Source: Aquabacter sp.
Lineage (GTDB): Bacteria > Pseudomonadota > Alphaproteobacteria > Rhizobiales > Xanthobacteraceae
DNA length: 6,021 nucleotides
NCBI GenBank assembly: GCA_030147645.1
Contig: JASBUY010000240.1
Span: 1 to 6,021, forward strand
Direction: 5' to 3'
This document shows, one piece after another, positions 1 through 5,491 of this stretch. The notes beneath the pieces were generated by a model that did not search any database, was not told where the DNA came from, and saw only the letters and a list, made by a program, of their open reading frames with translations. The first letter of the stretch is position 1. Each line of letters opens with the position of its first letter. A program made the position numbers and the translations under genes.

Positions 1-809
1 TCCGCCTCGAATTCGGCGGTCCGGCCCAGCGCGGCATAGAAACTGCGCCATTGCTTGTCGTTGTAGAGTAGCGCGCAGATATAGCCGTCGCTGGTGCGAT
101 AGGGCCGCCGGTGCTTGGTGAGGAGGCGGGGATATCCGCCCTCGTCCAAAGGCGGATCGAAGGTGAGGCCGCCCAGATGATCGGCGGCGATGATGCTCAC
201 CAGCGTCTCGAACATGGGCACGTCCACCCGCTGGCCTTCGCCCGTCTTGGCGCGATGCACCAGAGCGGCGCAGATGGCGCCGACCGCCGCGAGGCCGACG
301 ATCCGGTCGGCGATCGCCGAGGGCACATAGCGCGGGCCATCGTCGCTCACCTGCGCAATCAGCCAGGGAATGAGGCTCGCGCCCTGAATGAGGTCGTCAT
401 AGGCCGGGCGGGCCGCATAGGGACCGCCCTGGCCATAGCCGAACATACCCGCATAGACGATGTCGGGCCGCACCGCGCGCAGGTCTTCATAGGAGAGGCC
501 GAGCCGCGCCATGGCCTGCGGGCGGATATTGTAGGCGATCACGTCCGCGCTTTCGGCCATGCGCAGCAAAGCGGCCCGTCCGCCTTTGCTTTTCAGGTCC
601 AGGGCGACACTGCGCTTGGACCCGTTGGCGTTCAGGAACAGCCCACCCATGCCGGGCGTGCGTCCCGGCCCGATCAGGCGCACCGGATCACCCTGGGGCG
701 GCTCCACCTTGATGACGTCCGCGCCCATCTCGCCCAGCATCTGGGTGGCGGAGGGACCCATCATCACGGTGGTCAGGTCGAGGATACGGGTTCCTGAAAG
801 CGGGCCCAC
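1..809 (-). CDS. Family III (CaiB/BaiF) CoA-transferase, partial (C-terminus outside window)
   Basis: Cytoplasmic enzyme predicted to move CoA from a donor thioester such as succinyl-CoA to a free carboxylate, activating the substrate for the pathway. The 269 visible residues begin GPLSGTRILDLTTVMMGPSA (residues 2-21), the classic CaiB N-terminus. A CoA-binding region follows with GADVIKVEPP (29-38) and GSKRSVALDL (63-72). YDDLIQGASL (137-146) and the block AIADRIVGLAAVGAICAAL (165-183) are also typical. Asp168 in that block lines up with the catalytic Asp169 of formyl-CoA transferase, which forms the acyl-aspartyl intermediate. The family is usually about 380-420 residues, so roughly a third is missing to the left. 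I chose the GTG at 809 because a strong ribosome site precedes it and the protein then starts as the family does. An in-frame ATG at 887 would add 26 unlike residues and lies inside the predicted promoter. It is divergent from the crotonase gene. The acid substrate is unknown. Confidence 0.93.
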   Translation of the reverse strand, partial: MGPLSGTRILDLTTVMMGPSATQMLGEMGADVIKVEPPQGDPVRLIGPGRTPGMGGLFLNANGSKRSVALDLKSKGGRAALLRMAESADVIAYNIRPQAMARLGLSYEDLRAVRPDIVYAGMFGYGQGGPYAARPAYDDLIQGASLIPWLIAQVSDDGPRYVPSAIADRIVGLAAVGAICAALVHRAKTGEGQRVDVPMFETLVSIIAADHLGGLTFDPPLDEGGYPRLLTKHRRPYRTSDGYICALLYNDKQWRSFYAALGRTAEFEA

Positions 810-815
810 GGCGGT

Positions 816-824
816 CCTTCCCTT
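816..824 (-). promoter_or_regulatory. Ribosome binding site that fixes the CoA-transferase GTG start
   Basis: The minus strand reads AAGGGAAGG here, followed by a 6-base spacer and the GTG at 809-807. The alternative in-frame ATG (887-885) has no purine-rich Shine-Dalgarno sequence upstream, only GACGAAAAACACC. This supports the shorter protein. Confidence 0.6.
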
Positions 825-873
825 CTTGGTCCGAGGCCGGGGATCGCGCTGCGCCGCCGGCTGGACTTTCAAG

Positions 874-902
874 GAGCTAAAGGACATGGTGTTTTTCGTC
901 AA
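874..902 (-). promoter_or_regulatory. Candidate promoter of the CoA-transferase gene
   Basis: TTGACG on the minus strand at 902-897 is a good -35 box. At a 17-base spacing the -10 would be TAGCTC (879-874), which is poor. A weak -10 with a regulator site ending 3 bases upstream of the -35 is the layout expected of an activator-dependent promoter. The same TTGACG at the same distance from the same operator occurs before the thiolase gene, which supports it. Transcription would begin near 867, leaving an untranslated leader of about 58 bases before the GTG at 809. The assignment is inference. Confidence 0.4.
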
Positions 903-930
903 TACGATTAAATAAATCATATATATGATT
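902..930. promoter_or_regulatory. Operator A: three-half-site IclR-type binding site between CoA-transferase and crotonase genes
   Basis: Positions 915-930 form a perfect 16-bp palindrome, AATCATATATATGATT. A third half-site lies on the left: ATACGATT at 902-909 matches the ATATGATT half-site at 923-930 in 7 of 8 bases. It is a direct repeat of that half-site, 21 bp away (two helical turns). Written as half-sites the plan is GATT-N5-AATC-N8-GATT (906-930). The same plan with the same spacings recurs at 2454-2478. Palindrome plus one direct repeat is the known layout of sites for the IclR-family activators PcaU and PobR. The likely ligand is the IclR protein encoded at 1661-2434, by inference from position and from the second copy beside that gene. 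Confidence 0.72.
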
Positions 931-943
931 AAGAGGAGGCGAG

Positions 944-1657
944 GTGATCACTCTCGAACAGACGGGACCGGCGGCCGTGATCACCTTCCGCCGGCCCGAG
1001 GCGATGAATGCCTGGACCGCCGCCATGCGCTCGGACCTCATCGCGGCCATGGCGCAGGCGGACCGCGACGAGAGCGTGCGGGCGATCATCTTCACCGGTG
1101 CGGGCGAGCGGGCGTTTGGGGCCGGTCAGGATCTGCGGGAAGCGGGGCCGGGCCTTGCCGAACTGGAGGGGTGGATTGACCAATGGGCGCGGCTGTTCAC
1201 GACGCTGCGCACGCTCTCCAAGCCCTCCATCGCCGCGCTGAACGGCGTCGCCGCCGGCTCCTCGTTCCAGTTTGCGCTGATGGCTGATTTCCGCGTGGCC
1301 CATGACGGCGTGCGCATGGGCCAGCCGGAGATCAAATCGGGCGTGGCGAGCGCCATGGGTCCGTGGATCATCCGCGAATTGCTGGGCCCCGCTTATGCGG
1401 CCGATCTCTGCCTGTCCGGGCGCATCATGGACGGCGCCGAATGCCAGCGGCTCGGCCTGTTCAATCGCGTGGTGGCGCAGGGCGAGGTGCTTGTGGAGGC
1501 CCTGCACCTTGCACAGGAGCTTGCCGCCCTGCCGAGGGAGGCCATGCGCCTAACCAAGGCGCGTCTCGCCAGCCTCTCCGAGGCGGGTTTTCAGGACGCA
1601 TTCGACCATTGGCGCCGCATGTTGCGGGAGACCCTGGCGGGCGCGGAGCAGGGGTGA
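944..1657 (+). CDS. Crotonase-fold enoyl-CoA hydratase/isomerase family protein
   Basis: 237-residue cytoplasmic acyl-CoA enzyme, slightly shorter than typical hydratases (about 255-265). The N-terminal VITFRRPEAMNAW (12-24) and RAFGAGQDLRE (56-66) form the first part of the CoA pocket and oxyanion loop. ALNGVAAGSSFQFALMAD (98-115) is the second oxyanion loop, and MGQPEIKSGVAS (125-136) carries the acid Glu129. Aligned by eye with rat mitochondrial hydratase, Glu129 corresponds to catalytic Glu164. The partner Glu144 is replaced by Gln109, and the usual GGGCE reads GSSFQ. Classical hydratase chemistry is therefore uncertain; isomerase, hydrolase or lyase activity is possible. The start is GTG at 944, preceded by AGAGGAGG at 932-939, and the protein begins MITLEQTGPAAV as expected. 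The gene is divergent from the CoA-transferase, sits just downstream of operator A, and ends 3 bp before the convergent IclR stop. Confidence 0.92.
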   Translation: MITLEQTGPAAVITFRRPEAMNAWTAAMRSDLIAAMAQADRDESVRAIIFTGAGERAFGAGQDLREAGPGLAELEGWIDQWARLFTTLRTLSKPSIAALNGVAAGSSFQFALMADFRVAHDGVRMGQPEIKSGVASAMGPWIIRELLGPAYAADLCLSGRIMDGAECQRLGLFNRVVAQGEVLVEALHLAQELAALPREAMRLTKARLASLSEAGFQDAFDHWRRMLRETLAGAEQG

Positions 1658-1660
1658 GGT

Positions 1661-2434
1661 CTATTCTCCGGCCGGGGCACCGAGATGATGAGCGGTACGA
1701 TCGCGCAGCAGCGCCACCAATTCGTCGGTGCGCTCCAGCAGAAGGGAGGAGAGGCCGCCAATGCCGATGGCGACGGGATTGTCCGGTGCGGTCCCGGGGA
1801 TCAGCACGCAGACGATGCCCGCGCCGGGGGCGATGCGGTCCACCGAGCGCGAATAGCCGCGCCGTCGGATCGCCTCCACTTCCTCCATGACCGCATGGAG
1901 CGGCACGCGCTGATGCTCTTCGCGCAGCCGCGCCGCGCGCGCCACCCGTCGCGCGATCTCCGCGTCGTCCATGGCCGAGAGCAGCATCAGGCCGACGCCC
2001 GAAGCCTCGATGGGCCGCGTGGTGCCGCGCGCGATATGCAGGCGCATGGGGTTGGTGGCGGGGATGGCCTCGGCATAGATGGCATTGCAGTCGCTGGGAA
2101 TGCCGAGAAGGATGGTCTCGCCGGTCCTCTGGCTGAGGTCGCGCATGAGCTTGTGGAGGCGGGTGTCCGACAGGCGCGTGTCGAGCCAGCGGCCGAGCAT
2201 GGCGACACGGTCGGTCGGCACCACCTTGCGCTCCTCCGCTTCGGCGAGGTAGCCCTGCTCGATCATGGTGCGCACCAGCATGGAGGTGCTCGACTGAGGA
2301 TAATTCAGCGCCTTGGCCAGGTCCGAGACGCTGGCGGGGCGCTCGATGGCCGCGAAATGCTCCAGCACTTCCAACACCCGGAGCGCGGACTTGACCGGGG
2401 CTTGGGCGCCCTTGGGGCTGCGGGGACGGGGCAT
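1661..2434 (-). CDS. IclR-family transcriptional regulator, predicted controller of the twin operators
   Basis: 257-residue DNA-binding regulator with the IclR two-domain plan. An N-terminal winged helix-turn-helix spans about residues 14-75: VKSALRVLEVLEHFA (14-28), SVSDLAKALNYPQSST (35-50) with the recognition helix near 46-58, and the wing GYLAEAEERKVVPT (61-74). A C-terminal effector-binding domain runs from about 90 to 250, with TGETILLGIPSDCNAIYAE (104-122), a glycine-containing EASGVGLMLLSA (143-154) and GIVCVLIPG (206-214). Length is normal for the family. The ATG start is preceded by GGAGA (2445-2441) with a 6-base spacer. A three-half-site operator lies about 20 bp upstream of the ATG and its twin lies before the crotonase gene, so autoregulation is likely. 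The gene converges on the crotonase gene with a 3-bp gap. The effector is presumably an acid or acyl-CoA of the pathway, but nothing in the sequence identifies it. Confidence 0.93.
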   Translation of the reverse strand: MPRPRSPKGAQAPVKSALRVLEVLEHFAAIERPASVSDLAKALNYPQSSTSMLVRTMIEQGYLAEAEERKVVPTDRVAMLGRWLDTRLSDTRLHKLMRDLSQRTGETILLGIPSDCNAIYAEAIPATNPMRLHIARGTTRPIEASGVGLMLLSAMDDAEIARRVARAARLREEHQRVPLHAVMEEVEAIRRRGYSRSVDRIAPGAGIVCVLIPGTAPDNPVAIGIGGLSSLLLERTDELVALLRDRTAHHLGAPAGE

Positions 2435-2453
2435 GTGAAATCTCCGACCCTTT

Positions 2454-2482
2454 AATCCGATATATGATTAAAAAAATCAAGT
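2454..2482. promoter_or_regulatory. Operator B: second copy of the three-half-site IclR-type operator
   Basis: Plus strand reads AATC-N8-GATT-N5-AATC (2454-2478). Its reverse complement has the same half-site order and spacings as operator A. ATATGATT at 2462-2469 is an exact half-site. The other two, read on the minus strand, are ATCGGATT (2461-2454) and ACTTGATT (2482-2475), each 6 of 8. The outer palindrome extends to TTTAATC...GATTAAA (2451-2472), with two mismatched pairs inside. It lies about 20 bp upstream of the IclR ATG and 3 bp from TTGACG before the thiolase. It could therefore serve both autoregulation and control of the thiolase operon. Confidence 0.7.
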
Positions 2483-2510
2483 TGACGAATAAAATGCCGG
2501 CGCCATGGTC
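2482..2510 (+). promoter_or_regulatory. Candidate promoter of the thiolase-dehydrogenase operon
   Basis: TTGACG at 2482-2487 is a good -35 box, 3 bases after operator B. At a 17-base spacing the -10 would be ATGGTC (2505-2510), which is poor. This mirrors the CoA-transferase promoter exactly: same -35, same distance to the operator, weak -10. Both look dependent on an activator bound just upstream. An alternative -10, TAAAAT at 2490-2495, has no recognisable -35 at the right distance. Confidence 0.4.
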
Positions 2511-2542
2511 AGCGGCCGGTCTTAAAGCGCAGGAGGAACGCC

Positions 2543-3724
2543 GTGGAGAAGGACCCCATCGTCATCGCGGGCATGGCGCGCACGCCGCTCGGCGGGTTTC
2601 AGGGCGCGTTGAAGGATATGGGCGCACCTGCGCTCGGCGCCGTCGCCATCACGGGCGCGCTCGCCCGGGCTAGCGTCTCCGCCGATGACGTGGACGAGGC
2701 GCTCATGGGCTGTGTCCTCTCCGCCGGCCTCGGACAGGCGCCCGCGCGCCAAGCGGCGCTCGGCGCGGGCCTGCCGCAGAGCGTGCCCTGCACCACCATC
2801 AGCAAGGTTTGCGGTTCCGGCATGAAGGCGCTCATGGTCGCCCATGACCTGATCGCCGCCGGAAGCGCACATGTCGTGGTCGCGGGTGGCATGGAGAGCA
2901 TGTCCAACGCGCCCTATCTGCTGGACCGGGCGCGCGCCGGGATGCGCCTCGGCCATGGGCGGGTTCTGGACCACATGTTCCTCGACGGCCTGGAGGACGC
3001 CTATGACAAGGGCCGCCTCATGGGCACCTTCGCGGAAGACACCGCGCAGCATTACCAATTCACCCGCGAGGCCCAGGACACCTTCGCCCTGCGGTCGCTG
3101 GAGCGCGCCCGCGCGGCGGCCGAGCAGGGCCGGTTCGCCTTGGAAATCGTCGCTGTGACGCCGCCCAAGGGGGCGCCGCTGGAGGTGGACGAGCAGCCCC
3201 GCACCGCCAAGCCCGAGAAGATCCCGACCTTGAAGCCGGCCTTCCGCGAGGGCGGGACAGTGACGGCCGCCAATTCCTCCTCCATCTCGGATGGCGCCGC
3301 CGCGCTCGTGCTCATGCGCCTGTCGGAAGCGGAAAAGCGCGGCGCGACGCCGCTCGCCATCCTGCGCGGCCATGCCGCCCATGCGCAGGCCCCCGCCTGG
3401 TTTACGACGGCTCCCGTCGCAGCCATTTCCAAGCTTCAGGACCGGCTCGGTTGGACGCGGGAAGATGTGGACCTCTACGAGATCAACGAAGCCTTTGCCG
3501 TGGTGACCATGGCGGCGCAGAAGGACCTCGGCCTTCCCGACGAAAAGGTGAATGTCCATGGCGGCGCCTGCGCGCTCGGCCATCCCATCGGGGCCTCCGG
3601 CGCGCGCATCGTTGTGACGCTGCTCGCCGCGCTGGAAACCTATGGCATGAAGCGCGGCATCGCTTCCCTGTGCATCGGCGGCGGGGAAGCCACCGCCGTC
3701 GCCGTCGAACGCATCGCCGCCTGA
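2543..3724 (+). CDS. Thiolase (acetyl-CoA C-acetyltransferase / 3-ketoacyl-CoA thiolase)
   Basis: 393-residue cytoplasmic thiolase, full length for the tetrameric bacterial class. In the degradative direction it cleaves a 3-ketoacyl-CoA with CoA to acetyl-CoA and a shortened acyl-CoA. The full catalytic set is visible: nucleophile Cys90 in ISKVCGSGMKAL (86-97), the NEAF motif Asn315-Phe318, His347 in GGACALGHPIGASGAR (340-355), and Cys377 in SLCIGGGEA (375-383). These match Cys89, Asn316, His348 and Cys378 of the Zoogloea ramigera enzyme. The loop DHMFLDGLEDAYDKGRLMG (143-161) is typical of short-chain acetoacetyl-CoA-type thiolases. I chose the GTG at 2543, preceded by AGGAGG, 6 bases upstream; the protein then starts with the family-like IVIAGMARTPLGGF (6-19). 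The HSD10-like dehydrogenase follows after 11 bp, so the two are probably one operon. 2-Methylacetoacetyl-CoA is a possible substrate given that neighbour, but this is inference. Confidence 0.96.
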   Translation: MEKDPIVIAGMARTPLGGFQGALKDMGAPALGAVAITGALARASVSADDVDEALMGCVLSAGLGQAPARQAALGAGLPQSVPCTTISKVCGSGMKALMVAHDLIAAGSAHVVVAGGMESMSNAPYLLDRARAGMRLGHGRVLDHMFLDGLEDAYDKGRLMGTFAEDTAQHYQFTREAQDTFALRSLERARAAAEQGRFALEIVAVTPPKGAPLEVDEQPRTAKPEKIPTLKPAFREGGTVTAANSSSISDGAAALVLMRLSEAEKRGATPLAILRGHAAHAQAPAWFTTAPVAAISKLQDRLGWTREDVDLYEINEAFAVVTMAAQKDLGLPDEKVNVHGGACALGHPIGASGARIVVTLLAALETYGMKRGIASLCIGGGEATAVAVERIAA

Positions 3725-3735
3725 AGGAGCCCATC

Positions 3736-4497
3736 ATGCAGGTGAACAACATCCCCGCCATCGTCACCGGCGCGGCCTCAGGCCTTGGCGAAGCGACCGC
3801 CCGCGCCCTTGCCGCGCAGGGCGCCAAGGTGGCGCTGCTGGACCTCAATGCGGAGCGGGTCGCTGCAATTGCCGGAGAGATTGGCGGCATCGGCATCGGC
3901 TGCAATGTGACCGACGCGGGGAGCGCGGAAGCTGCCGTGGATCAGGCCCGCGCGGCCCATGGTCCGGCGCGCATCCTGGTGAATTGCGCCGGCATCGCCC
4001 CGGCCGCCAAGGTGGTGGGCCGCAAGGGCGTCATGCCGCTCGATCAGTTCCGCACCGTGATCGAGGTGAACCTCATCGGCACGTTCAACCTTCTGCGCCT
4101 GGTGGCGGCGGGTGCGTCGGAGCTGGAGCCGCTGGAGGACGGTGAGCGCGGCGTGATCATCTCCACCGCCTCCATCGCCGCTTATGAGGGCCAGATCGGC
4201 CAGGCGGCCTATGCGGCGTCCAAGGCGGGCGTGGCGGGCCTGACGCTTCCGGTGGCGCGCGAACTGGCCCCGCTCGGCATCCGGGTCTGCGCCATTGCGC
4301 CGGGCCTGTTCGGCACGCCCATGCTGCTGTCCATGCCGCAAGAGGTGCAGGACAGCCTCGGCGCCTCGGTGCCCTTCCCCTCGCGCCTGGGTCGGCCGGA
4401 GGAATATGCGCGCCTCGCGCTGCATATCGTTTCCAACCCCATGCTCAATGGCGAGGTCATCCGCCTCGACGGCGCCCTGCGCATGGCGGCGAAATAG
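3736..4497 (+). CDS. Short-chain dehydrogenase, type II 3-hydroxyacyl-CoA dehydrogenase (HSD10-like)
   Basis: 253-residue NAD-dependent dehydrogenase expected to oxidise a 3-hydroxyacyl-CoA to the 3-ketoacyl-CoA that the preceding thiolase cleaves. The cofactor motif TGAASGLG is at 11-18. Asp36 in ALLDL indicates NAD rather than NADP. NCAGIA is at 83-88 and VNLIGTFN at 111-118. The catalytic residues are Asn112, Ser146 (STASIAAYEG), Tyr159 and Lys163 (YAASK). Several stretches closely match human HSD10 as I recall it: QAAYAASKAG (156-165), IAPGLFGTP (187-195), VPFPSRLG (212-219) and NGEVIRLDGALRM (238-250). HSD10 acts on 3-hydroxy-2-methylbutyryl-CoA in isoleucine breakdown and on other short 3-hydroxyacyl-CoAs. 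The frame stays open upstream to 3451, inside the thiolase gene, but the real start is ATG 3736. The ribosome site AAGGAG (3724-3729) overlaps the thiolase stop and sits 6 bases away. The gene ends 6 bp before a convergent IclR gene. Confidence 0.93.
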   Translation: MQVNNIPAIVTGAASGLGEATARALAAQGAKVALLDLNAERVAAIAGEIGGIGIGCNVTDAGSAEAAVDQARAAHGPARILVNCAGIAPAAKVVGRKGVMPLDQFRTVIEVNLIGTFNLLRLVAAGASELEPLEDGERGVIISTASIAAYEGQIGQAAYAASKAGVAGLTLPVARELAPLGIRVCAIAPGLFGTPMLLSMPQEVQDSLGASVPFPSRLGRPEEYARLALHIVSNPMLNGEVIRLDGALRMAAK

Positions 4498-4498
4498 C

Positions 4499-4519
4499 GC
4501 CGCTCATCCGCCGAGCGGC
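4499..4519. terminator. GC hairpin at the convergent junction, possible weak terminator
   Basis: GCCGCTC (4499-4505) and GAGCGGC (4513-4519) form a perfect 7-bp stem with a 7-base loop, starting just after the dehydrogenase stop and covering the stop codon of the second IclR gene. No T-run follows on the plus strand. On the minus strand a short TATTT lies a few bases beyond. It may act as a bidirectional end or RNA-stabilising structure. In DNA this GC-rich it could also be chance. Confidence 0.35.
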
Positions 4520-5337
4520 TGGGCGCCGCGCGCCACCAGGGCCGCGCCCAGCGCCTTCGCCTCCTCCTCCAGGATGGCCACCAGACGCGCGCGGCGCGGG
4601 GCGCGCATGCGCTCGCTGATGGCGGCGATGGAGAGCGCGGCGAGCGGCTGGCGGCGTGTCTGGCCCGGCACCGGCACGCCGACCGCACACATGCTTTTCA
4701 GCACCTGCCCGTCATTGAAGGCATAGCCCTCCTCGCGGCTGCGCCGCACCAAGGCGGTGACATTCTCCACCGCCATGGCGGGATTGGAGGGAAAGCGCCG
4801 CGCATTGCGTGCCACCAGATCCTCCATCTCGGCGCGCGGCAGGAAGGCGAGCAGCGCCAGAGCCCCGGCGCCGATTCCGAGGGGCCGACGGTCGCCGATA
4901 TTCAAGGTCAGCGCCTTGATGGGGAAGGCACCTTCCTGCCGATCCACGCAGATGGAATCCGCGCCGCTTCGGATGGAGAGAAACACCGTGTCCTCGGTCT
5001 GCTCCGCGATCCGCACCAGATGCGGCCGGGCCAATTCGCGCAGATTGAAGCGGTTCATGGAGGCCGAGCCGAGCGCGAGAAAATCCATGCCCAGGAAGAA
5101 CAGGCCGCTCGCGGGGTGGCGCTCCACGAATCCCTCGGCTCGAAGCGCGCCTAGGATCCGGTAGAGGGTGGAACGGTTGAGGCCGGACGCGTCCTCCAGA
5201 TCCTGAAAGCTCATGCCGCTCGCATAATTGGTTGAGGCGAGCAGACGCAGCACCCGCAGCGCCCGCTCGATGCTCTGCGTGCCCTCCCGCTGGGGAACTT
5301 TGGCTGGCGGCGGAGGCGGGAGGGTGCGGCTTGGCAT
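4504..5337 (-). CDS. Second IclR-family transcriptional regulator
   Basis: 277-residue regulator unlike the first IclR protein apart from the family fold. A proline-rich leader (LPPPPPAKVP, 6-15) precedes the winged helix-turn-helix at about 21-80. This contains QSIERALRVLRLLAST (21-36), MSFQDLEDASGLNRST (42-57), the recognition helix YRILGALRAEGF (59-70), and the wing ERHPASGLFFLG (72-83). The effector domain shows NLRELARPHLVRIAEQTEDT (98-117), SICVDRQEGAFPIKAL (128-143), RRPLGIGAGALALLAFLP (150-167) and an EEGYAFNDG (202-210) block, all typical of IclR. The ATG at 5337 has only a weak ribosome site (GGGACAG). The gene is divergent from the Bug solute-binding protein gene across 154 bp and convergent with the dehydrogenase. 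It most likely controls the transporter protein and itself; its divergent region lacks the twin operator. The effector is unknown. Confidence 0.93.
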   Translation of the reverse strand: MPSRTLPPPPPAKVPQREGTQSIERALRVLRLLASTNYASGMSFQDLEDASGLNRSTLYRILGALRAEGFVERHPASGLFFLGMDFLALGSASMNRFNLRELARPHLVRIAEQTEDTVFLSIRSGADSICVDRQEGAFPIKALTLNIGDRRPLGIGAGALALLAFLPRAEMEDLVARNARRFPSNPAMAVENVTALVRRSREEGYAFNDGQVLKSMCAVGVPVPGQTRRQPLAALSIAAISERMRAPRRARLVAILEEEAKALGAALVARGAQPLGG

Positions 5338-5340
5338 TCA

Positions 5341-5384
5341 CTGTCCCATGATTTGATACGCCCTGTCCATATTATGAGAAATAC
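5341..5384. repeat. Imperfect direct repeat upstream of the second IclR gene, candidate operator
   Basis: CTGTCC occurs at 5341-5346 and 5363-5368, 22 bp apart (about two helical turns). Read on the minus strand, two similar units follow each other: GTAT, a gap, CAT, a short gap, GGACAG. GTAT lies at 5384-5381 and again at 5359-5356. The units differ by 3 bases in internal spacing. The pair sits immediately upstream of the IclR ATG at 5337, where an autoregulatory site would be expected. It does not resemble operators A and B. Confidence 0.35.
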
Positions 5385-5446
5385 ACCGCAAAGGTTTGGA
5401 ATGAAATGCTTTCCTCTCCCTCCCATCCGCCTTGGGCTTAAGGTGG

Positions 5447-5465
5447 AGGCAGAAAAAGATTGCCT
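5447..5465. repeat. Short inverted repeat upstream of the solute-binding protein gene
   Basis: AGGCA (5447-5451) and TGCCT (5461-5465) are perfect 5-bp arms around a 9-base AT-rich centre. It lies 26 bp before the solute-binding protein ATG. A second small palindrome, GAAATGCTTTC, lies at 5403-5413. Either could be a regulator site or chance. No convincing -35/-10 pair is visible for the downstream gene. Confidence 0.22.
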
Positions 5466-5491
5466 GAGAGCATCGTTTGGGGAGGACAAGA

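Noticed and set aside
111..797. 228-codon plus-strand open frame at the left edge
   Set aside because: It lies entirely opposite the CoA-transferase gene, whose translation has clear CaiB motifs and the catalytic Asp. The plus-strand translation has no recognisable family.
810..887. Upstream ATG start for the CoA-transferase (26 extra residues)
   Set aside because: It has no ribosome site, its sequence is unlike the family N-terminus, and it falls between the predicted -35 and -10 boxes.
924..929. TATGAT as the -10 box of the crotonase gene
   Set aside because: Transcription would start around 936, inside the Shine-Dalgarno sequence (932-939), and no -35 is visible 17 bp upstream. The match is better explained as part of the operator palindrome.
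1644..1675. CGGAG...CTCCG and CCGGCCGG as a terminator between the crotonase and first IclR genes
   Set aside because: The stem is only 5 bp with a 17-base loop, and no T-run follows on either strand. This is ordinary for such GC-rich DNA.
1461..2480. Long (339-codon) minus-strand frame overlapping the first IclR gene
   Set aside because: It is a shifted frame of the IclR gene with a low-complexity Arg/Pro/Ala translation. The IclR frame has family motifs and its own ribosome site.
2522..3583. Long (353-codon) open frame on the minus strand opposite the thiolase gene
   Set aside because: It is a GC-rich shadow of the thiolase: Arg/Gly/His-rich translation, no recognisable domain, and the opposite strand carries a complete thiolase with all catalytic residues.
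3451..3735. N-terminal 95-codon extension of the dehydrogenase frame into the thiolase gene
   Set aside because: The extension is out of frame with the thiolase and Arg-rich. The ATG at 3736 has a proper ribosome site, and the Rossmann motif then falls at the usual place near residue 11.
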